NCBI GenBank assembly: GCA_036011085.1
Contig: DASCMS010000129.1
Location: 1-64,000, forward strand
Direction: 5' to 3'
DNA length: 64,000 nt
Origin: UBA8231 sp036011085
GTDB lineage: Bacteria > Latescibacterota > UBA2968 > UBA8231
The notes beneath the pieces are model-generated. The model was not told the DNA's origin and made no database searches. It saw nothing but the letters and a program-made list of their open reading frames with translations. Numbering within the stretch: position 1 is the stretch's first letter; each line of letters starts with the position of its first letter. This document shows, one piece after another, positions 1 through 7,690 of the stretch. The position numbers and the translations under genes are program-made.

Positions 1-1
1 G

Positions 2-529
2 GCACATTCCACCAATCCCTACACATTCGGTGATTCGAAGAGTTTTCGCACTGGCGAAACACCGGAACGCTTTACAGTTTTTCATCTGCGGGTCGAGAAC
101 TACGAGTATCCGAAAGTGCATATTGACCCGAGGCGAATCCACATCACGACGCAGAACGGGCGTCAGTACTACGCCCTGAGCTTCGAACAGCTGTATGTGT
201 ATTTTCGGCGCTACGCGGGCGGAGGTGAGGGCGGCGTCCTGCCGGGGATTCCGGGGAACGAATTCAACGAGTGGCGGTCGCGCATCGACGTGCTCAGATC
301 GACCATGTTTTCCGACGCGCACATCTTCAGCGCTCAGGAGAGAGAGGGGTACATCGTATTCAAACCCCTGGCCCCGGATGTCTCGCGCGTGACCGTTCAC
401 ATTCTCGATGTCGCCCTGCGTTTCGATTACAAGGACGAGCCCATCGAAACCACCGATGTCACGGCGGAGTTCGAGCGCGACGTGGGACGCATCTATGCAG
501 ACGGCCATATCGAGATGAGTGCGCACTAG
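2..529 (+). CDS. Hypothetical protein, C-terminal part (5' end outside window)
   Basis: The reading frame is open from the first bases of the window to the TAG at 527-529, so the gene begins upstream and only about 175 C-terminal residues are seen. A GTG at 116 is possible but the frame is open before it and reads like protein, so I treat the gene as truncated by the window edge. The visible part is a soluble alpha/beta-looking sequence with many aromatic residues and no membrane segment. I recognise no family. The next gene starts 17 bases downstream on the same strand, so the two may be co-transcribed. Confidence 0.7.
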   Translation, partial: AHSTNPYTFGDSKSFRTGETPERFTVFHLRVENYEYPKVHIDPRRIHITTQNGRQYYALSFEQLYVYFRRYAGGGEGGVLPGIPGNEFNEWRSRIDVLRSTMFSDAHIFSAQEREGYIVFKPLAPDVSRVTVHILDVALRFDYKDEPIETTDVTAEFERDVGRIYADGHIEMSAH

Positions 530-546
530 CCGTCCATGAAACGACA

Positions 547-2217
547 ATGGCGTTGAACGCGATCAGGGGCGCATTGGCCGCTGTCCTGCTCGCGACCGGA
601 TGCGGACAGCAGGATCCGCTGAACGACGACCCGCCTCTGGTGGCGGTGGGGGATCACGTGATCTCATTGACCGCGCTGCAGCGCTTCGAGGAGGCGTTGC
701 CGGAGTTCGCGAAATCGTCCGCCCCCGGTGCGCAGGCGCGACGCAAGCATCTGCAGAGTCTCGTCGATCGCCACATCATGGGGATCGAAGTCGAGAGGAG
801 AGAACTGGAAGCCACACCCGATGTACAGAAGGAACTGGCGCAGAAGCTGCGGGACAAGCTGATCCAGGACGTGCTCAGAGATTCGGTCGACAGCCGGGTG
901 TACGTCACAGAGCAAGAGCTGAGAGAGGACTACGAAGCCCGCGACCTGGGATGGCAGGTGATTCCCGCCCATATGCTCCTGGCGACCGAAGCAGACGCCG
1001 AAGAGGTCGTCCGAGCTCTACAGGCAGGGTCTGACTTTGCCACATTGGCGCGTGTGCGGTCGCTGGCAGACGATGCCGAGCGAGGAGGGAACCTGGAGCA
1101 GTTCTTCAATCCGGGGGACATGTCAGCGTCTGTACGCCTGGCCGCCTTTCGACTGCAAACGGGAGAGGTCAGCGCTCCGATCCAGACGGCCGATGGTTTC
1201 GAGGTCGTCAAGATCCTCCACAAGCGAAGGTTGCCCTTTGAGGAGCTGAGAGCAACTCTCTCCACTCAGGCCCACAGGCGAAAACGGGCGACGCAGGTGT
1301 TGGAGTTTCTGGCCCGGCTCAATACCCGCTGGGAGGTGCGCTACCACGGCGAGCAGGCACAAGCCGTGCTCAACGGCCTGCAGCGGGGGGGCCTGCAGGC
1401 GGCGGAGGAGGGGGCCGCCCTGGTCTCCTATCGCGGTGGCCAGCTGCAGGTAGGCACGTTCTTCGAGTCGATGAGGCAGCTGGCGACGACCCATCAGCCG
1501 AAGGATAGTCTGGCCGTCTTTCTGACGGTGGACAGGAGTGCTCTCCGTGACACTCTCTTGCTCCTGCAGGCGCGAGTAGGGGGCCGGGATCTCGGGGCGG
1601 ACGTGCTGGCCTGGGTGGAAGCGAAACGGGAGGAGCTGGTATTCGAGCACCTCTACAAAGCAGAGGTCGCCTCGAGGGTGAGCGTTGACGAGGAGGAGGT
1701 GCGGCGCCACTACGAGCAGCACCTCGACTCGTACACCTCCTTGCCGGGGCCGATCCGAATGACCGAGGTCCTGGTCGACTCGCAGGAGGAGGCTCAGCAG
1801 ATCCTTGACGCAGCCCATGCTGGTGAGAGTCTCCAGGCCCTCGCCCAGCGTTACTCCAAGCGTGGCCAGCTCGCGCCTGTGGGAGGACACACCCTCAGCG
1901 ACAGCGGGCGCATGCACATCGAATCCCTCTTCCAGTCGTCCTACCGCGATGTCTTCGGGGACAGCAACCGCGAAGATGTGGGCAAGGTTCTGGGACCGCG
2001 ACGGGTACAAGATCGGTACAGTGTGTTCCGACTCGACGCTCCCATCGAGCTGGTGGCCGTCCCATACGAGCAGATCCGTCGGCCGATCCGTCACCGACTG
2101 CGCAAGAGCAAGGAGGCGTCCCGTTTCGAGGGATTTATCGACTCCCTGCGAGATCGGCACGCCCCACAGACCCGCTGGTTCGAGAACAACCTGGCCCAGG
2201 CCGGGGTGGCCAGATGA
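547..2217 (+). CDS. Parvulin-type peptidyl-prolyl isomerase lipoprotein (SurA/PrsA-like)
   Basis: Predicted periplasmic folding chaperone anchored as a lipoprotein. The ATG at 547 gives a 556-residue protein with a short hydrophobic signal ending in a lipobox (LATGC, Cys19); the frame is open further upstream but only this start gives the signal. An N-terminal helical SurA-like region is followed by a PpiC-like domain at about residues 137-230 and a second PpiC-like segment at about 398-505 (the second contains the GGH stretch typical of parvulin folds). The C-terminus is basic and helical. It converges with the next gene, from which it is separated by 28 bases. The upstream gene may be in the same operon. 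The isomerase activity itself is inferred from the family; many SurA-like domains are inactive. Confidence 0.8.
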   Translation: MALNAIRGALAAVLLATGCGQQDPLNDDPPLVAVGDHVISLTALQRFEEALPEFAKSSAPGAQARRKHLQSLVDRHIMGIEVERRELEATPDVQKELAQKLRDKLIQDVLRDSVDSRVYVTEQELREDYEARDLGWQVIPAHMLLATEADAEEVVRALQAGSDFATLARVRSLADDAERGGNLEQFFNPGDMSASVRLAAFRLQTGEVSAPIQTADGFEVVKILHKRRLPFEELRATLSTQAHRRKRATQVLEFLARLNTRWEVRYHGEQAQAVLNGLQRGGLQAAEEGAALVSYRGGQLQVGTFFESMRQLATTHQPKDSLAVFLTVDRSALRDTLLLLQARVGGRDLGADVLAWVEAKREELVFEHLYKAEVASRVSVDEEEVRRHYEQHLDSYTSLPGPIRMTEVLVDSQEEAQQILDAAHAGESLQALAQRYSKRGQLAPVGGHTLSDSGRMHIESLFQSSYRDVFGDSNREDVGKVLGPRRVQDRYSVFRLDAPIELVAVPYEQIRRPIRHRLRKSKEASRFEGFIDSLRDRHAPQTRWFENNLAQAGVAR

Positions 2218-2245
2218 GCCAGGGTTGGACGGGACCGACCAGATC

Positions 2246-4921
2246 TCAGTAGACCAGGGAGAGGGTGCCGACCCGCTCGTCGTTGCCCTTGTCGCTGCCG
2301 ACCCTGAGAAGGTAGAGGTATAGCCCCGGAGGGAGCAGGATCCCCTCTTCGTCGCGTCCATCCCAGCTCACCTCGGCGGCGCCGGCACCGCGGGAGACAG
2401 GCCGTACACGGCGAAGGAGACGGCCGGACAGATCGTGGATGTCGACAACCACACTGGCCTCCCCCAGGAGGAGGAACAGATCGAAGGCGATGACCACTTC
2501 GTCGTTGATGCCATCACCATTAGGTGTGAAGGGATTGGGACTCACCCGCGGAGTCTTGAGGGTTCGGTCGATTCCGTCGACGACGACGAGAAGGGCATCG
2601 GTGGCAACCTCCGGACTCGCGTCCCCGCCTTCGACGGGGTGAGGGATGACATCACTGCGCTGGGCGGAGCGGTCGTCCCACACGACGGAGGTAAACTGTG
2701 TTGATCCACGGAAGAGTTTCGCGCTCAAAATGAGTTCGAGGTTTTCGCCGAAGCGAAAATGCTCTGCGTTCATCGGTGGCAGCTTGATCAACAGCTTGGT
2801 CGAACCGGTCAGGGAATCGACGAGGACCGTCTGCGCGAACTGTCCAAGGGAATCGGTGAGGCCCACCGGTGGTGCGAGACGCCGAGGATCAACGTCCAGC
2901 AGCGGGTCGCCGGTGAACCTGTCCAGGACGGGGAGCTCGCCCCAGTCCTGGCCGTCGAAGCGGAGAGTATCTACCCGGGTTCCGATGTCGGGCACCTCGA
3001 TCTCGAGGCGGTTGAAGCCGGTGGCATCCTCGTCGTCAAAGAAAGCTCGCAGAAAGTAACGGAAGGAGACCTCCTCCCCCAGCGGCACCGTTGCCGGAAA
3101 CACCTCCGCCAGCACGCCGCCACTGACCAGAGGCACGTCGAAATCGAACTCCAGGAAATCGAGCATGACCGCGCTCTGTTGGGTACTGTCAAAAAGGAGG
3201 CGAAACTGCAAGTAGCGGGTACGGCCGGGCAAAGGCAGAGTCACGCCCGCCGTGTGCCACAGTTCAGGAGGAAGAATCTCGTCGATCAGGCCGTCCTCGA
3301 ATCGGAAAGGAGCCGACCAGAAGCTCCAGCCAGCTTCGTCATCCGCACCGAGATCGACACCTAACCCATTATATCGCAGACCCCTCACGTCGATCCGTCC
3401 TTCCCTGAGCTTTGCCCAGGCAAAGCTGTCCAGCGGTTGCCTGTCCGTGTCCCGGATATCCTCGATCCCGGGTCCCAGACTTCGGGCGTACACATGAGTG
3501 TCTGGCGAACTCCCCGCGCGGAACTGGATCCGGACATCGCCTCCGTCGCCGACTCGCCGTCCACGCCAACGCACCTTACCCCAGTTGACCAGATTGCCGG
3601 GAACGTCTGCGAATACAGCATCGACCTCGTCGCGCTCGGAGGCTCCGAACAGCTCCCACTGGTGACGGTAACGCCGGATGCGGGGCACGGGGGTGCCCAC
3701 GTCGATGATCTCGGACGTGAAGGACGCGTCCAGAGGAAAGCCCTCACCGTAGAGACCAACCTCCGCCGTCTCCACGCGAAGGCCTGTGGGATCCAGTGAG
3801 TTGATGTCGATCCTGCCCATCAGGACCGGCGGATCGAAGCGGAGATCCTTGACCACGGGCCTGGCCTGACCGCTGACCTGCGGTACAAGCGTCCGTGAGG
3901 CCTGAAGCACCTCGTTTCTCGAGTCGATCGTCTGGGGAGTCCCGTAGAGGATGATGTAGTTGGCAATCGTGGCCGTGGGTAAGGTCGGCCGAGGGCGAAA
4001 AACCACACGATCGATGTAGTAGAAGCCCATCAAATACGCGGCGATGCCTCCACGTCCACCCCGGGTAGAGCCGAAGGCCGTACGGAGGTCACCATCGACC
4101 ATCTTCCCGTAGTCCACACGGGCGATGTCGAGGTTGGTTGCGAAATTGGACGCCGAGAACGGATCGGCGGGCTCGTTGCGAAAGCCGAATACACTGGGGA
4201 CCAGCATGAAGGGGCTCAAGGGATCTCTGTCTTCGACGATGCCCCCGAACTCCCCCGCCAGGTATCGCTCGTTGATCAGGGTGGCCAGATTGCGCGTGCT
4301 GTTCAACCTGATCGGCCGCAGCCACGTGGTGATCTGACGCGCCGGATCGTCCAACAGTCGTGGTCCGTCCTCGTCGAGGAGTCCGTCCCCGTCGTTGTCG
4401 ATCCCGTCGGGTGGGTCCTCGTTGCTCAGGCCGTCGTAGTCGTCGTCCCCATCGGTCATCGTCCCGTCTTCGTTGAGCAGGCCATCTCCGTCGTCATCCA
4501 CCTGGGGATCGGAAAAGTCCTCATTGACGAGCCCATCATCGTCGTTGTCGACGGCTTCCTCCGGGTCCTCGTCAACGAGTCCATCGCCGTCATCGTCCAG
4601 TCCGTTGAGCGGATCCTCGCTGAAGGTCCCGTCGCCATCGTTGTCGATCTGGGCGTCGGGCCCGTCTTCATTGATCAGGGCGTCGCCGTCGTTGTCGATC
4701 AGCTCGACGCCATCCTCGTCGATGAGCCCGTCGCCGTCGTCGTCGGCGAGAATCTCGACCGACCACCCCCGACCCCAATCGAGCCGGCCGGTGACCGGCG
4801 CGAGATTCCAGGGGTGTGCCGCATCGCCGACACGCCACCGTTTGACCTCGGCCGAGCCGGAAGACACCGCCAGCAGCAGGACCAGAAGCATCGGCAACCC
4901 TCTCCTGCCCATCGCACCCAT
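2246..4921 (-). CDS. Large secreted protein with Asp-rich calcium-binding-like repeats and FlgD-like C-terminal domain
   Basis: Extracellular or surface protein of about 891 residues. The ATG at 4921 is chosen because it gives a clean signal peptide (GRRGLPMLLVLLLAVSSGSA) and has AGGA about nine bases upstream; the frame stays open for 450 bases more but that part is not protein-like. Residues about 54-190 hold eight Asp-rich units of the DxDGDGLxDED type, as in thrombospondin type 3 or dockerin-like calcium loops. The middle part (about 200-780) is beta-rich with no family I can name. The last ~100 residues start with SPNPFTPNGDGIND and resemble the FlgD-Ig / gliding-motility-type C-terminal domain found on secreted proteins of FCB bacteria. 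The domain may serve in sorting, which I cannot show. Divergent from the CBM9-like gene. Confidence 0.75.
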   Translation of the reverse strand: MGAMGRRGLPMLLVLLLAVSSGSAEVKRWRVGDAAHPWNLAPVTGRLDWGRGWSVEILADDDGDGLIDEDGVELIDNDGDALINEDGPDAQIDNDGDGTFSEDPLNGLDDDGDGLVDEDPEEAVDNDDDGLVNEDFSDPQVDDDGDGLLNEDGTMTDGDDDYDGLSNEDPPDGIDNDGDGLLDEDGPRLLDDPARQITTWLRPIRLNSTRNLATLINERYLAGEFGGIVEDRDPLSPFMLVPSVFGFRNEPADPFSASNFATNLDIARVDYGKMVDGDLRTAFGSTRGGRGGIAAYLMGFYYIDRVVFRPRPTLPTATIANYIILYGTPQTIDSRNEVLQASRTLVPQVSGQARPVVKDLRFDPPVLMGRIDINSLDPTGLRVETAEVGLYGEGFPLDASFTSEIIDVGTPVPRIRRYRHQWELFGASERDEVDAVFADVPGNLVNWGKVRWRGRRVGDGGDVRIQFRAGSSPDTHVYARSLGPGIEDIRDTDRQPLDSFAWAKLREGRIDVRGLRYNGLGVDLGADDEAGWSFWSAPFRFEDGLIDEILPPELWHTAGVTLPLPGRTRYLQFRLLFDSTQQSAVMLDFLEFDFDVPLVSGGVLAEVFPATVPLGEEVSFRYFLRAFFDDEDATGFNRLEIEVPDIGTRVDTLRFDGQDWGELPVLDRFTGDPLLDVDPRRLAPPVGLTDSLGQFAQTVLVDSLTGSTKLLIKLPPMNAEHFRFGENLELILSAKLFRGSTQFTSVVWDDRSAQRSDVIPHPVEGGDASPEVATDALLVVVDGIDRTLKTPRVSPNPFTPNGDGINDEVVIAFDLFLLLGEASVVVDIHDLSGRLLRRVRPVSRGAGAAEVSWDGRDEEGILLPPGLYLYLLRVGSDKGNDERVGTLSLVY
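4350..4755 (-). repeat. Eight-fold Asp-rich repeat array inside the secreted protein gene
   Basis: Translated on the minus strand, this stretch gives eight consecutive units of about 12-17 residues built on D-x-D-G-D-G-L-x-[DN]-E-D, with linkers of variable length. The DNA is correspondingly repetitive (runs of GTC/CTC triplets on the plus strand). Spacing of Asp residues fits calcium coordination as in thrombospondin type 3 repeats. Repeats diverge at the nucleotide level, so they are old rather than recent duplications. Confidence 0.8.
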
Positions 4922-5076
4922 CGAAGACTGTCCTGGCATCGGTACCGTAGGTTCCCCAGAAGAAGTCGGAGAGAGGTCTCTTTGTGACCCGTTTTGGCAC
5001 GTGCGAGTCAGATTGGCTCTGGCGCCGCGCACCAGCCCACAAAATACGCCGGACGGGCCCGCCGGGGAACTTTTTC

Positions 5077-5105
5077 TTGACTTCGGAGAGGCGATTTGCT
5101 TTAAT
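5077..5105 (+). promoter_or_regulatory. Sigma-70-type promoter of the CBM9-like gene
   Basis: TTGACT at 5077-5082 and TTTAAT at 5100-5105 are separated by exactly 17 bases. Transcription would start near 5112, which rules out the in-frame ATG at 5112 as translation start and supports the ATG at 5181 with a leader of about 70 bases. Confidence 0.65.
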
Positions 5106-5180
5106 CGCGTGATGTCCGTCCTAGTTCCTTTCCCTCTATCCCTAGCCACCGTCATCTTCCCCAAAACCAGGCAGGATTTC

Positions 5181-6071
5181 ATGCGATTTCTCATTCGCTT
5201 TTCAGTGCTTGCTCTGTTTCTAGGGTTCGCCACCGGTGCGAGCGCCCACATCGGCGAAAAGGTATACCTCATCTTCGAGATTGCCGACGCCGACTTGCCC
5301 GATATCGCGTTCGACGGCAGCATCGACGACTGGGAAGATGTGGTGGGACCTCCGTCTCTGATCGCCACAGATTTCTTCCAGGACCCGACGGTGGGTGCCG
5401 GTGCGCAGTACGATCCGGCGGATCTCGATTACCGCATCTGGGTGGCCTGGAACCAGACGGGCAATCACCTGTACGGCGCCGTCGACAGGTTGGACAACGT
5501 CTATATCAACGAATACGCCGGCGGCAATCCCGGCTCGACGTGGCAGCAGGATTCGATGGAGTTCATGGTGGACGGGGACCACTCGGGCGGTTCGTACAAC
5601 CGCAACAACGAAGACCTGTCGGACGAAGACAAGAAGCGTCACTTCAACGCTCAGGCCCAGAAGTACAACTTTACCTACGACGTACCGGACGAGCGCTGGG
5701 GCGGTTATCCCGGCGGCGCTGCCTGGGCCAACGAATTGCCTTACCTCAGTGCTTTCGGCAGATCGACCGGCACGAACCCCACCCGGTCGATCCTGGAGTT
5801 CTACGTCACTCCCTTCGATGATCTCGTCCTTTCCGAGGACGACAGCCAGGTTTCGCCGCTGACGCCGGGCAAGGTTATCGGTCTGCAGATCGCGATGCCA
5901 GACTACGACACGGCACCGCTGGACTACCAGGCCTACCACACACTCTCCGGTCAGGCAGCGACCTTCCGCTTCGCCGAGCGCTTCGTAGACGCCCGCCTGG
6001 TGGGGGCCGATGGCGCCACCGCCGTAGAGGATGCATCCTGGGCACGGATCAAGGCGGCTGTGGCTCGGTAA
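5181..6071 (+). CDS. Secreted CBM9-like carbohydrate-binding protein
   Basis: A 296-residue protein with a standard signal peptide ending near Ala-Ser-Ala (residues 1-22) and a single domain that starts IAFDGSIDDWEDV, the opening signature of family 9 carbohydrate-binding / DOMON-like sugar-binding modules. No catalytic domain is attached, so it is probably a free glycan-binding protein or a subunit of a larger surface assembly. The start at 5181 has AGGA upstream at normal spacing and agrees with the mapped promoter. It is a single-gene unit: a good promoter in front and a strong terminator behind. Position next to a sulfatase and sugar transporter fits a role in glycan use, but this is context only. 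Confidence 0.75.
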   Translation: MRFLIRFSVLALFLGFATGASAHIGEKVYLIFEIADADLPDIAFDGSIDDWEDVVGPPSLIATDFFQDPTVGAGAQYDPADLDYRIWVAWNQTGNHLYGAVDRLDNVYINEYAGGNPGSTWQQDSMEFMVDGDHSGGSYNRNNEDLSDEDKKRHFNAQAQKYNFTYDVPDERWGGYPGGAAWANELPYLSAFGRSTGTNPTRSILEFYVTPFDDLVLSEDDSQVSPLTPGKVIGLQIAMPDYDTAPLDYQAYHTLSGQAATFRFAERFVDARLVGADGATAVEDASWARIKAAVAR

Positions 6072-6119
6072 GAAGAGTCCGCACTACATCGCGGTTTCAC
6101 AGTGAACCGCTAAGGAAGG

Positions 6120-6152
6120 ACAGGGGTAGGCTTCTACCCCTGTTTTTCTTTT
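6120..6152 (+). terminator. Rho-independent terminator after the CBM9-like gene
   Basis: Perfect 10-bp stem (6120-6129 with 6134-6143), GCTT tetraloop at 6130-6133, then TTTTCTTTT. It lies 48 bases after the stop codon and separates this gene from the sulfatase operon. Confidence 0.95.
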
Positions 6153-6184
6153 ATACGGGCTCACACGGGAGGGGAAGTGAATCG

Positions 6185-7690
6185 ATGGCAGATGACCGGC
6201 CCAACGTCCTGTTCATCATGTCCGACCAGCACAGCAAGGCCGTGGCCGGCTGCTACGGTCACGACATCGTGCACACGCCCAACATGGACCGTCTGGCACA
6301 GCGCGGTCTCACCTACGACAACGCCTTCTGCGCTTCGCCTCTGTGCGGCCCCTCGCGCGTGGCCTGGATCACAGGCACGCAACCCCACACCAATGGCGTC
6401 GTGACGCACAACAACTTGCGCCACCGTTCGGGTAATGCCTACCGCAAGTGCATCGATCCCGCCGTACCCTCCCTGGTCGACTGCATGAGGCGGGACGGAT
6501 ACGACAGCTTCGGCGCCGGTTTCATGCATGCCGACCAGCACGTGGACGGCGACGACCCCTTCGGCGAGCTCGGGTTTGCCAACTACGGGGTCAGCCCAGG
6601 TTCATACGGCGACCTCGTCGGTGACGTCGTCCAGCGACGCTACAACAATCATCACATCATCTCGGAGATGTGGGAGCACAGCTACCGAAATGTCGAAGGC
6701 GATCCTTTCCCCCATGGCGAAGAGAAGATGTTCGACACCCTCGTCGTCGACGATTGCCTGAAGTTCATCGAGCAGAGCGACCGCACACGTCCGTTCTTCG
6801 CTTACGCCGGGTTCCGTGCCCCCCATCCGCCCTGGTGTGCGCCGCCGCGTTTTCATGAGCTGTACGACCCCGACGATATCGGCGAGCTGCCCAATTACCT
6901 CGTGCACTTCACGGACCGGCCCCGCCGGGTCGTGGAGCGCGTCAACTACTACGAGCTGTGGAATCTGCCCGAGGAGATGATCCGCAAATCAATCGCCGCC
7001 TACTTCGGGTTCGTGTCCTACACCGATCACTGCATCGGCAGACTGGTCGACGCCATCGACGCGGCGGGACTCCGTGAGAACACCCTCATCGTCTACGCCT
7101 CCGATCACGGGGAGATGCTCTACAGAAACGGCATCTGCGAGAAACACACCTTCTTTGAGGATGCTGTGCGGATTCCGCTGATCTTCTCCCAACCGGGTGT
7201 CGTGCCCGAAGGAGAACGTTCCGAGGCACTGGTCAGCAACATCGACATCCTGCCGACGGTTCTGGCCATGACCGGGACGGCAGTCCCCGAGGTCGTGGAG
7301 GGCAAGGACTTGGAACCGACCTTCCATGGGAGGGAAGTGCAAGAGCACGTGTTCTCCGAGTACTACCACAGTCTCGATCCATGTCGCATGGTGCGTGACA
7401 AGCGTTTCAAGTACATCCATACCGAAGAAGACGTCTGCGAGCTCTACGATCTGGACAACGATCCTCTGGAATCGGTAAACCTGGCATGGTATCCGCAATA
7501 CGCGACGCGCATCCGCCAGATGGATGAGCTCGTCATGGCAGACTGGGAAATCCCGGGCCTACCCGTGTGGGCGGTGTGGAACGACCTGAACGAGCGCAAA
7601 CAAAGACTGCGGCTCACCGATCCGGACATCATCGATCCGCGGCAGGAGCCCCCGGCGTGGATCGCCAACTACACCGAGAGCGGGGATTGA
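6185..7690 (+). CDS. S1-family sulfatase
   Basis: Alkaline-phosphatase-superfamily sulfatase of 501 residues. It opens with RPNVLFIMSDQHS (metal-binding Asp) and has C-G-P-S-R at residues 54-58, the C-x-P-x-R motif in which Cys is converted to formylglycine; a second metal site lies in YASDHGEM. No signal peptide, so it is likely cytoplasmic, acting on imported sulfated sugars. The ATG at 6185 has GGAGGGGAAG just upstream. It is the first gene of a unit with an ABC transporter whose start overlaps this stop codon. Substrate cannot be told from sequence. No formylglycine-generating enzyme with intact cysteines is visible in the window, so maturation depends on a gene elsewhere. Confidence 0.92.
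   Translation: MADDRPNVLFIMSDQHSKAVAGCYGHDIVHTPNMDRLAQRGLTYDNAFCASPLCGPSRVAWITGTQPHTNGVVTHNNLRHRSGNAYRKCIDPAVPSLVDCMRRDGYDSFGAGFMHADQHVDGDDPFGELGFANYGVSPGSYGDLVGDVVQRRYNNHHIISEMWEHSYRNVEGDPFPHGEEKMFDTLVVDDCLKFIEQSDRTRPFFAYAGFRAPHPPWCAPPRFHELYDPDDIGELPNYLVHFTDRPRRVVERVNYYELWNLPEEMIRKSIAAYFGFVSYTDHCIGRLVDAIDAAGLRENTLIVYASDHGEMLYRNGICEKHTFFEDAVRIPLIFSQPGVVPEGERSEALVSNIDILPTVLAMTGTAVPEVVEGKDLEPTFHGREVQEHVFSEYYHSLDPCRMVRDKRFKYIHTEEDVCELYDLDNDPLESVNLAWYPQYATRIRQMDELVMADWEIPGLPVWAVWNDLNERKQRLRLTDPDIIDPRQEPPAWIANYTESGD

Noticed and set aside
1123..2361. 412-codon open frame on the minus strand
   Set aside because: Antisense to the PpiC lipoprotein, with no ribosome-binding site or protein-like pattern; it arises from high GC.
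4350..4755. Possible CRISPR array or satellite
   Set aside because: The periodicity is coding: Asp-rich repeats of unequal length, no constant repeat with unique spacers.
5112..5180. Upstream ATG start for the CBM9-like gene
   Set aside because: The mapped promoter would start transcription at about 5112, and the ATG at 5181 has a ribosome-binding site and a signal peptide.
5220..5939. 239-codon minus-strand frame
   Set aside because: Antisense to the CBM9-like gene, which has a promoter, signal peptide and terminator on the plus strand.
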